Assembly (NCBI GenBank): GCA_022451765.1 | Contig: JAKUNY010000009.1 | Coordinates: 1-21,589, forward strand | Length of the DNA stretch: 21,589 bases | Reading direction: 5' to 3' | Source: Candidatus Poseidoniaceae archaeon | Lineage (GTDB): Archaea > Thermoplasmatota > Poseidoniia > Poseidoniales > Poseidoniaceae | Part shown: piece by piece, positions 7,159-14,826 of the stretch | Position numbering within the stretch: position 1 is the stretch's first letter | Layout: each line of letters starts with the position of its first letter | Made by a program: the position numbers and the translations under genes | The notes under the pieces: generated by a model | Told to the model about the DNA's origin: nothing | Seen by the model: only the letters and a program-made list of their open reading frames with translations | Database searches by the model: none

Positions 7159-8784
7159 TCACACAGGTCGCCATTCGACAATTGAATCGTCTTTTAATTG
7201 TGCATCAGACATTCCAACCGGGCTGCGCGTACCATCAACGGTGAACTCCCATCCATCGCCGATAGAGCCGTTGAATGAAACGAGATAAGCACCAAGATAT
7301 TGTTGCTCGATTTGTGTTGTAATCCCCAGTTCCTTACATGCAAGTGTTGTCAATTCGTACACGGTTGTTTGAGGCATTAGACCACCAATGGCATGCTCTT
7401 GGCCATCAATCTCGAAAACCATGACTTGTGTCCCTTTCCATTCATCAGGCCAGTCATCATCCCACTCAACCTCACCTTGTGTAGCACTGTTTTCTGCAAG
7501 TTTGACTGACAGTTCTGGAACGACTGCAATGGCAACGAGGAGGATAAAGGCAGAGCCTAGTTTTGCAATTTGTTTCGGATTTTGCAAAGTAATACTAAAG
7601 CAGAGGAGCAGGAAAAAGACGAGAATAGCCCCATAGTGTACAATCCCGAGTATGTTGGCATCTGATGGCTGAGGGGGTGATTCGTAGCTCGCATAATGCT
7701 TAACCAAAAGTATTCCAGCGTCATTGCCCAGTGCCAAATTCATATTGGAAAAACCCGGGGCTGAGGTTCCATACGTATCAAATTCCGTCGTTTCCATTCG
7801 TATCATTGCAGTTTGATTAAACACGCCCCACCCACCATTCGGTGTGTTTGAGGGAGCCCACAATTCGATATCGGAATCAACAACGCGTATTCCCATCTCG
7901 CCATTCGACCGGAAGCTCACCGTTGAATCAACAGCGCAGGTCTGATCATCGCAGAGGATCGAAACCCACTCTTCGCTCGTTGCCGCATAAATCCTATTTT
8001 CGTGATGAACAGGGATGGCAGGAGATGGTCCTAACTGCGCAATCGCAGTTCCGTTAAGGAATATGGTCGAGCCCTGCGACCTCTGAAGATGAACAAGCAA
8101 ACCATGGCGGGTTTCGATGGGAGGATGTCGAATTTTGCCGTCGCCAAGGAATATCGTTGAAATCGAACCGTTCCGATTAACCTCATGGATGTAACCAAGT
8201 TCATCGCCGAAGACGTATCCTGCATGTGTGATTGTAACGCCATTTCGCCAACCAATGTTGCCTGTGTCAACATCCATTAATTCAGAACCATCAGCAAGAC
8301 AAAACGATGAGATTCCTGTCCGAGTCGGAACAATCACACGGTCCTTGTCGAGCACCATTTTTCCCGAAATTCCGATCACATCGACCTCGGTTTGATTCTC
8401 CCAGATAACCGAACCGTTGGTTGGTGAGTGAGCAGTAATCTTCCCATCCGCCCAACCAACAATGAGTAAATCATCCCACTGGCCACAATCACCGGCCCCG
8501 TTGTTTGCAAAGAGAAGAGGGGACATGTCGAATTGGAGTGAAGTTTGTGAAGTGTAAGTCCAAATCTCATTGCTGGTCTCGACATCAAAAGCAGCGACAA
8601 TTGGTCGATCATCGCCTGTCCAGAACCCTGAGGTTCGGACAAACACATCATCGCCAACGAAGAGCGGTTTGGTTGTGATGTACCCGGATTCAAATTCGTG
8701 TGTCCATGACGAGGACTCTGAGGATGCTTGTACCGCCGGAAGAATAAACAACGTGAGAACTAAAAATGCTGCAATCCTCATCAT
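7159..8784 (-). CDS. Exported beta-propeller protein with two membrane helices and C-terminal DUF4430-like domain
   Basis: A 541-residue envelope protein. Residues 1-20 are a signal peptide. Residues 25-365 are a PQQ-like beta-propeller, with repeated blades of the type AAFDVETSNEIWTY and ITAHSPTNGSVIWENQT. Two hydrophobic helices follow, at about 378-400 and 409-425, so both the propeller and the C-terminal part should face outward. Residues 452-541 match the DUF4430 pattern: a beta-strand opening, then GDGWEFTVDG and a final DDSIVEW. DUF4430 is related to the C-terminal domain of transcobalamin and intrinsic factor and is often found with ligand-uptake systems. The ATG at 8784 overlaps the gatE stop as ATGA, with GAGG five bases upstream; a second ATG follows at once. 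The ECF S-like gene lies directly downstream, so the two plausibly form a capture-and-uptake pair. Confidence 0.75.
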   Translation of the reverse strand: MMRIAAFLVLTLFILPAVQASSESSSWTHEFESGYITTKPLFVGDDVFVRTSGFWTGDDRPIVAAFDVETSNEIWTYTSQTSLQFDMSPLLFANNGAGDCGQWDDLLIVGWADGKITAHSPTNGSVIWENQTEVDVIGISGKMVLDKDRVIVPTRTGISSFCLADGSELMDVDTGNIGWRNGVTITHAGYVFGDELGYIHEVNRNGSISTIFLGDGKIRHPPIETRHGLLVHLQRSQGSTIFLNGTAIAQLGPSPAIPVHHENRIYAATSEEWVSILCDDQTCAVDSTVSFRSNGEMGIRVVDSDIELWAPSNTPNGGWGVFNQTAMIRMETTEFDTYGTSAPGFSNMNLALGNDAGILLVKHYASYESPPQPSDANILGIVHYGAILVFFLLLCFSITLQNPKQIAKLGSAFILLVAIAVVPELSVKLAENSATQGEVEWDDDWPDEWKGTQVMVFEIDGQEHAIGGLMPQTTVYELTTLACKELGITTQIEQQYLGAYLVSFNGSIGDGWEFTVDGTRSPVGMSDAQLKDDSIVEWRPV

Positions 8785-10823
8785 GAATGCCTCAGGATAA
8801 TTGTCCGAAGTACTGCACTGACTTCTTTTCCATCAACCCCAGGGCAGGCCCCCATTACGACACCCATGAGGGGCCCCATTGCGCCCATGCCTCGCTCCTT
8901 CACGAAATCCAATCGCTCAAGTACAATTCCTTCGATGATTGACTCCAGATTCCCAACTTCAGCCGGAACAAGATCGTTCTCTTGCGCATACCTTGCAACG
9001 GTTTCGACATTGATGTGTTTGTTTTGGGCGAAGTGTTCAACTGTTTGTTCAATTCCTTCGCGGGTCAATCCCCCATTTTCTCGGACAGAAAGAATGCAAG
9101 ACAAAACAGCCGGATGAACGGATTCATGCTCGAGGAGTAAGGTCCCCCATGCTTTGCTTTTTGTTGAATGATGATCAAAAAATGCATCATCAAGTTCTCT
9201 TGAAAGGAGTTGTTTGGATTGATCCTCTGAGAGTTCTGTTTGTTCAAGACGCTTCATACGCTCATCTTGACGCATGGGAAGATTCTCAATGATTCGCTGC
9301 CAATGCCCGCTCTTGATGAGTATGGTGGGTATATCCGTCTCAGGGTACATCCGTGCACCGCCTGGTAATGGCCGCATCGGAGTTGTAGTCCCATCATCAG
9401 GAGCACCTTTCTTGACAACAACGTTACGCACTTCTTGCGGAATTCGATGGAATGCTAATCGCGCTCGCTGGCCGACCGACTCGAGTGCCAACTGAGCTTG
9501 CCAATCTGGTGCAAGGCAGAGAACAAATGCATCGTTTGACGTAAGTTTCAAATCGGCACGAACTTTGTCAACGTGCCCATCTTCGATTCCATAAGCAGGT
9601 AACTCATCCGAGTGGAAAACACCTCGTACACCCGCAAGTTTGGCAGCCCCAGCCAGTTCTCGGCCAAGTCGTGGAAGTTGTGAACCATCAGCATCAAAGG
9701 TTTTGGAACCTATTTTTCCGTGAAATCCTCGTAAGGGAAGAGCAAGCATCGTGAATCCTTGTTCAAGCCCTTGTTTGACCATTCGGCTATCACAGGATGT
9801 GAAGGTTGAGGTTACATCAAAACAATCAAGATCGATGGATTTTGCAACCGTCTTGGCAACCTCAGATTCAACGTGCTCGTCATCGAGACCCCTGTTTGGA
9901 GGAAGTTTTGGTAGCCCAAGCGATGCGCGTAATTCGTTTGCGAGCCGATACATGTGGACCTGACGAACCATCTCGAGACGAACGATTCGAGGGATCCATG
10001 CAAGGTCCTGACAACCCTTGATTTCAACTCGGTCTCCGCATGCCACACTGACATTCAGGTCCTGTCTGATTGAACCAAGACCACGACGGACTCTGCGGGT
10101 GTCTCTCAGTGTTCGACCAAGCGCCCTCGCTGTTTCTTTCGCATGTTCTGGAGATTGAATATCAGGTGAGGTTGCAATCTCAATCAACGGTACACCGAGT
10201 CGGTCAAGATTGTAAATGACCTGTTCACCAAGGTCAGTCGATACACTGTCGAGTTTCCTGGCACTATCCTCTTCCAAACAAAGTACATCAATACCAACAT
10301 CTCCAGTATCGGTCTTCAGAACACCGTTCGTCGAAATCAGCGATGTGCGTTGAAAGCCACTCGTATTTGAACCATCAACAACTGTCTTGCGCATGGTCTG
10401 AACCGCAGCTACAGGTTTTGCGTCAAGCATCGCAGATACCGTCAACGCAACATCCAAAGCATCTTGATCATGCAGCAACGGTGGACTCTCATCAAGTTCA
10501 ATCAAACCAGAGTTCGGAGACTGTATGTAAACAAACGACCGGTTACGTTTTTTTTCAAAACGAGCAGCAACGTCGACTTTTCCACCCTCTCCGCTCGCTA
10601 ATCGGAGTTTCCGAGCATATCGAGGCCATTTGTCAGGTACTGTATCGATGGTAACATCGAAGAGGACAGATGGTTGACGGGAGTGAAGTTTTCCTGTTGC
10701 AAGTTGTTGGTGAACTTCAATACCGCACATGAAGCCTAATTGTTCCGTATCAAAGGATGATGCATCTGTCACATCACCCTCAGGTTCCTGACCGACAGCA
10801 TCTGCCATGACCTTGCCAAGCAT
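8781..10823 (-). CDS. gatE: Glutamyl-tRNA(Gln) amidotransferase subunit E
   Basis: GatE is the archaea-specific partner of GatD; together they convert Glu-tRNA(Gln) to Gln-tRNA(Gln). GatE phosphorylates the glutamyl group and binds the tRNA. The 680-residue protein begins its catalytic GatB/E domain with CGIEVHQQLATGKLHSR and continues through NSGLIELDESPPLLHDQDALDVAL, the GVPLIEIATSPDI motif and RRGLGSIRQDLNVSV. The middle holds the GAD-type insertion, and the C-terminal tail domain ends with GAMGPLMGVVMG. The CxRxPS cysteines of some homologues are replaced by HSRQPS. GatD is not in the window. The start is uncertain: GTG at 10829, ATG at 10823 and ATG at 10808 are all in frame and none has a convincing Shine-Dalgarno site. 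It follows mcm by about 30 bases and overlaps the next gene by four. Confidence 0.93.
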   Translation of the reverse strand: MLGKVMADAVGQEPEGDVTDASSFDTEQLGFMCGIEVHQQLATGKLHSRQPSVLFDVTIDTVPDKWPRYARKLRLASGEGGKVDVAARFEKKRNRSFVYIQSPNSGLIELDESPPLLHDQDALDVALTVSAMLDAKPVAAVQTMRKTVVDGSNTSGFQRTSLISTNGVLKTDTGDVGIDVLCLEEDSARKLDSVSTDLGEQVIYNLDRLGVPLIEIATSPDIQSPEHAKETARALGRTLRDTRRVRRGLGSIRQDLNVSVACGDRVEIKGCQDLAWIPRIVRLEMVRQVHMYRLANELRASLGLPKLPPNRGLDDEHVESEVAKTVAKSIDLDCFDVTSTFTSCDSRMVKQGLEQGFTMLALPLRGFHGKIGSKTFDADGSQLPRLGRELAGAAKLAGVRGVFHSDELPAYGIEDGHVDKVRADLKLTSNDAFVLCLAPDWQAQLALESVGQRARLAFHRIPQEVRNVVVKKGAPDDGTTTPMRPLPGGARMYPETDIPTILIKSGHWQRIIENLPMRQDERMKRLEQTELSEDQSKQLLSRELDDAFFDHHSTKSKAWGTLLLEHESVHPAVLSCILSVRENGGLTREGIEQTVEHFAQNKHINVETVARYAQENDLVPAEVGNLESIIEGIVLERLDFVKERGMGAMGPLMGVVMGACPGVDGKEVSAVLRTIILRHS

Positions 10824-10852
10824 CACCACTTCATGAGGTGATTGCTTGACGC

Positions 10853-12967
10853 CTAAACGATTTGCAATGTATCGTAGCCAGTAGGACGCATCAAACGACC
10901 GTTTTGATTGAGTTTATCGATGACTTCCTCAGCCTTCTGCCTCGGGATGTCAAGGCGTTCAGCTTCGTTGAAGACGTCAATAAGTTGGGCAAAACCCTCA
11001 CCGTTTGCGGATAAGCGCTCCACGATGTCGAGAATACTGCGCTCGGCGTGCCGTGCTTTTCCTTTCTGATTGGAGGCAATGGCAGTTTCATCATAGTTCT
11101 CTCCCATCAAATCGTAGCGCCAGGTTTTGGTCAACCGAACGGCGCGTTGGGCATCTTCAATGGTTGCACTTTCCGACAGACGAATTCGAGCGCTCGCCTC
11201 CGATAGACGAGCAAGTGCTTCCAGTGCGCGTGCAGTGATAGCAACTGAATCTTGGAATTCTCCGGATTGCTTGCGCGTCGAGACGTAATAGTCGATGATG
11301 TACTTCTTTGCTTCCTCATCTAGGTTCGGATGGACAGTTCTTTTTGCGTAAGCAACGTACTTGCGTATAAATTCCCGATGGAGATGTCCATCTGTATGAT
11401 TCGGTTTGGTCATGACAGTGCTGAGTTTACGAGGGTCTGGCCTCGATCCTTCACTAACCAAAAGTTCACTTGTTCCAGACAAACGATTGTCAACGATGTG
11501 TCCGGCAATTTTTGCATCCTTGTCCTCAGAGGGTTGATCTGTAAGTAACCAAATGACATCGAAACGAGAGATGAGTGGTGGAGCGAGGTTGATTTGTCCC
11601 GTAAATGGGACTTCAGAGACCGGTTGAAATCGCCCTGCTTTCGGATTCGCTGCAGCCAAAACTGCACAACGTGTTCGAAGGCTTGCATTGATACCAGCTT
11701 TTGAAATTGAGATTGTCTGCTGTTCCATCGCTTCGTGCATGCTTGATCGATCTGTCGTATTCATCTTGTCAAATTCATCGATTGCAGCCAGCCCCTGATC
11801 TGCAAGAACCAGCGCACCTGCTTCCAGTGTCCACCTTCCGTCAGCACTTGCATCTTGGACTGCAGCTGCCGTCAGACCTGCTGCAGATGCTGACATACCG
11901 GAGGTAAATCGGCCTCGGGGAGAAATGTTTCCCATGTATGCTAGAAGTTGTGATTTTGCAACACCGGGATCTCCCATGAGAAGGATGTGGATGTCACCAC
12001 GATTTCTGGTCCCATCCGGATTAAGCCTTGCGACACCTCCAAAAAGTTGCAGCATCAGCGTTTCCTTGATTTTGTCCATACCAAAGATGGAGGGGGCAAT
12101 CGATTCAGAAATGCGTTTGTAAACATCTTCATCTGCTGCAAAAGCACGTATCTGCGCTTCTTCTTCATCAGAAATAACGATTTCCTCAAGGGCGAGGTTT
12201 TGTCGCTCGAGGGATTGAACGCGCATGAAGATATCAAAGACAGGTGTATCCTTTCCGAACTTTCGTTGTGAACGGATGAAGAGAACGCCGTTTGCTTTGA
12301 CTCGGTCGCCTGCATTGACCTATCCAGTAAGATCGTGTTCTGCAACACATGAGATACGTTCAGGTTGGACCCCTCCTCGAACTTGTTCTGGCAATTCTTG
12401 CAGTTCAATGAATTGAGAATTTGTGAGTGTTGACCGTTCCTGTAGTAAGTGGAATCGTGTTTGACGATTGGTCAAACCACATCCTCCATCGATTTGTGAG
12501 CACTCCATCGGACTGATCAACTCCTGTTCATTTGGTTGCTGGATAATTGTGAGGTGTTCACAGGCTGCGCACTTGAACGTTGCAGAATACATTCTTGGAC
12601 GAACACCTGAAATTTTCGTTACCACTGCATCGATGGAAATCATCAGACCGATATCATCGGAACGCAGTTGTGAGACCGTGCGTACTTGATCGCTCGGCAG
12701 GTGGACAATTCGAACCCATGGATTGATGTTTCCATATCCGACATCAGCAAGCAGCTCTCTCACCGCCCGATTTGATGCATCATCATGTAAATCGGGTTGC
12801 TCAAGGATACTCTGGGCAAACGTAGGGTCAAATCCTTCAATCGTCCGATATGAAACTTCAAGACTTTGAACATCCGGCCACAATTGGGCAATGTTGTGTA
12901 CGTCTTCGGTAAAGTGTGCATGAAGAAGTGTCGACCATCGCGCAGTCAAATCGAAATCTTGAATCAT
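10853..12967 (-). pseudogene. mcm: MCM replicative DNA helicase, interrupted by an in-frame TAG
   Basis: MCM is the archaeal replicative helicase. Read through the amber codon at 12322-12320, the frame encodes 704 residues, a normal family length. The N-terminal part has the zinc-binding cysteines 133, 136, 156 and 163 (FKCAACE, MECSQIDGGCG) and the ELPEQVRGG OB-fold segment. Position 216 is the amber. Conserved sequence continues in the same frame (VNAGDRVKANGVLF). The AAA+ part has Walker A GDPGVAKS (332-339), Walker B ending IDEFD (396-400), sensor-1 AAANP (438-442), the arginine finger in SRFD (467-470) and a C-terminal winged helix. The start at 12967 has GGTGA four bases upstream; a longer open frame to 13072 adds unlikely sequence. 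The first ATG after the amber (12226) has no ribosome site and would lack part of the OB fold, so a deliberate two-gene split is unlikely. Sequencing error, nonsense mutation or recoding remain open. Confidence 0.85.
12320..12322 (-). other. In-frame amber codon inside mcm
   Basis: The plus-strand CTA reads TAG in the mcm frame. Upstream residues end HDLTG and downstream residues begin VNAGDRV; exactly 31 codons separate the amber from the next in-frame ATG at 12226, with no other stop. A single base change from CAG, GAG, AAG, TGG or TTG would create it. Confidence 0.9.
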
Positions 12968-13045
12968 GCCTTCACCACACCAAGGAGTACGGTATGGATG
13001 GCCACCGTTCTTAATGGTTCCATTGCAACTTCTGCTCCCCTTCAT

Positions 13046-13058
13046 TTCCACTGGAAAT
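13046..13058. promoter_or_regulatory. Perfect inverted repeat between mcm and the hydrolase gene
   Basis: TTTCCACTGGAAA has six-base arms around a single C. It sits in the 188-base divergent gap between the mcm start (12967, minus) and the hydrolase start (13156, plus). A further TGGAAA half-site occurs at 13104-13109. It could be an operator serving one or both genes. No clear TATA box was found for either side, so the role is unproven. Confidence 0.3.
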
Positions 13059-13145
13059 AACAGCACGTTCATGCATTCGTTTGCGGGACGTTTTACAGGA
13101 AGTGGAAAAGTGCCGGCCTCAATAAGTTCATACCCGTCTGATGAG

Positions 13146-13150
13146 AGGAG
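13146..13150 (+). promoter_or_regulatory. Ribosome-binding site deciding the hydrolase start
   Basis: AGGAG with five bases before the ATG at 13156. It rules out the in-frame ATG at 13141, which lies upstream of and next to this site. Confidence 0.65.
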
Positions 13151-13155
13151 TCACC

Positions 13156-13668
13156 ATGATTATCTTCGCACATGGTATGGAAGGCACGCCCAATGGAAGC
13201 AAGATTCGCTCTTTGCGCAAAGCAGGATTTGAGGTTCTCGCACCAGATTTTCAAGGAATGCCTCTCGAAGAGCGTGTCAATGTTTTGCAACGCGTTTGTG
13301 AAGAGCATCGCGATGCGCTTGCAGTGCTCGCCGGCTCAAGCTACCGCCGTCTGCCCGCATCGATTGTTGCGATGCGGCTGCCTGATGCATTTCGTGGACT
13401 TCTCTTGTGCGCTCCAGCACTCCACCTCCATGAGCCTCCAATCGATGCCCAGACGATTCTCGTCGCTCCGAAGGGGTTGAAAACTGCAATCATTCACGGG
13501 ATTGATGATGACATTGTTCCCATCTCTTGCAGCATCGAATATGCTGAGCGATCTGGAAAAGACATCGTAGCGTTTCATCAAGTGAACGATGGGCATCGTT
13601 TAGCAGCCTCTCACGAGGAGATAATTAGCGCTGCTCAGTTGTTGACTGACGAGACGATTGATTCATGA
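13156..13668 (+). CDS. Small alpha/beta-hydrolase-like protein (YqiA/UPF0227-like)
   Basis: A 170-residue cytoplasmic protein with an alpha/beta-hydrolase layout. The first strand and oxyanion region are IIFAHGMEGTPNGSK (residues 2-16). The nucleophile elbow LAGSSYRR is near 58-65, followed by LLLCAPAL, then the acid-residue loop IIHGIDDDIVP and the histidine in NDGHRL near 148. All three triad residues can be placed, but the elbow reads GSSYR where GxSxG is usual, so the last glycine is replaced by a bulky residue and catalysis may be altered. The short length without a lid suits the small YqiA/YcfP-like esterases; the substrate is unknown. The gene starts the plus-strand run with purM (22 bases downstream) and trm1. 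Confidence 0.7.
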   Translation: MIIFAHGMEGTPNGSKIRSLRKAGFEVLAPDFQGMPLEERVNVLQRVCEEHRDALAVLAGSSYRRLPASIVAMRLPDAFRGLLLCAPALHLHEPPIDAQTILVAPKGLKTAIIHGIDDDIVPISCSIEYAERSGKDIVAFHQVNDGHRLAASHEEIISAAQLLTDETIDS

Positions 13669-13690
13669 ATTGTCTTGCTTTGGAAAATAC

Positions 13691-14788
13691 ATGAGCGACC
13701 CTATGGACTACGCCTCAAGTGGCGTTGACATCGACCTTGAAGGGTCAGCCGTCGCCTCGCTCATCGGTTCTCTTCAGCGATCAACGCGCAAGGCAGGAAC
13801 ACCCGGTGCCCCCGTAGATTTACCGGGTGGTTTTGGTGGATTGATTGAATTTGGAGATCACCTTCTGGCTATGGCAACCGATGGTGTTGGAAGCAAACTT
13901 CAGATAGCAACAGCTGTCAAAAATTGGGACAGTGTTGGAATCGATTGCATGGCAATGAACGTGAACGATTTGCTGTGTGTGGGCGCAGAACCAATTGCAT
14001 TCGTTGACTACATCGCCGTCCCGAAGCCTGATCCTGAGGTCCATGCCGCTGTTGGCGCTTCACTTGCAAAAGCATGTGAATTAGCCAACGTAACACTCGC
14101 TGGTGGCGAAACTGCCTCACTGCCGGGTATTGTCACTGAGCTGGATCTTTCTGGTACTGCTCTTGGATTCCTCGACAAAGATTCAGCAATTACCGGTGAG
14201 CAGTTGAAATCGGGAGATGTACTGATTGGACTACCGTCCTCAGGAATCCATTCAAATGTCTTCTCCTTGGGTCGAAACATCGTTACCAGTATGGGTCTTT
14301 CATACATCGATCCTTGTCCTTTTGAAACGGCATTCACAAGTAGGATGCTACCTCTAAAGCCGACCCTCGCTGATGTCCTTCTCATCCCCACCCGAATTTA
14401 CTGCACCACTGTTGTAGGATTGCTCAATCACCTCAAAGAGTCTCAGGGTTCAGTCCACGCTGTTCACGGAATAGCCCACATTACCGGCGGAGGATTGTCC
14501 AATTTGCTGCGTTTGCATGACAAATTAGGTTGGCATATTGATCGCCCAATGTCAATCCCCCCGGAATTCACATGGCTTCAAAATCAAGGCAATGTAACAG
14601 ATTTGGAGATGCATCGAACGTTCAACATGGGATTGGGCATGGTGCTCGCAGTCGAAAAAGAACAGGCTGATTCAATCCTTGAGTTTGTTCAGCAATACGA
14701 GCCAGCCGCTGCAATCATCGGTTACGTAAACGACAATGGTCGCAAAGTTACGCATGCTAATCCGAAGATTCTGTTTGAGCATTACTGA
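13691..14788 (+). CDS. purM: Phosphoribosylformylglycinamidine cyclo-ligase (AIR synthetase)
   Basis: PurM closes the imidazole ring, converting FGAM to AIR with ATP, in the fifth step of purine synthesis. The 365-residue length is normal. Family features are the N-terminal SSGVDIDLEGSAV, the MATDGVGSKLQIA phosphate/metal loop, GIDCMAMNVNDLLCVGAEPIAFVDY, LAGGETASLPG, GLPSSGIHSN, HITGGGLSNLLR, and the C-terminal FNMGLGMVLAV. All are intact, so the enzyme should be active. The ATG at 13691 is preceded by a weak GGAA; an ATG at 13703 is an alternative, and a longer frame from a TTG at 13658 would overlap the previous gene and is unlikely. No other purine gene is in the window. Confidence 0.95.
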   Translation: MSDPMDYASSGVDIDLEGSAVASLIGSLQRSTRKAGTPGAPVDLPGGFGGLIEFGDHLLAMATDGVGSKLQIATAVKNWDSVGIDCMAMNVNDLLCVGAEPIAFVDYIAVPKPDPEVHAAVGASLAKACELANVTLAGGETASLPGIVTELDLSGTALGFLDKDSAITGEQLKSGDVLIGLPSSGIHSNVFSLGRNIVTSMGLSYIDPCPFETAFTSRMLPLKPTLADVLLIPTRIYCTTVVGLLNHLKESQGSVHAVHGIAHITGGGLSNLLRLHDKLGWHIDRPMSIPPEFTWLQNQGNVTDLEMHRTFNMGLGMVLAVEKEQADSILEFVQQYEPAAAIIGYVNDNGRKVTHANPKILFEHY

Positions 14789-14826
14789 AGCGGTGCGGTC
14801 AAGAAGAAGAATCATCTCGTCCCCTC

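Noticed and set aside
10853..12226. A separate MCM ATPase-only gene starting at the ATG at 12226
   Set aside because: There is no ribosome site, and conserved MCM sequence continues upstream in the same frame to the amber codon, so it is the second part of one interrupted gene.
12968..13072. N-terminal extension of mcm to 13072
   Set aside because: The added residues look non-coding, and GGTGA four bases before the ATG at 12967 marks a better start; the stretch also contains the intergenic inverted repeat.
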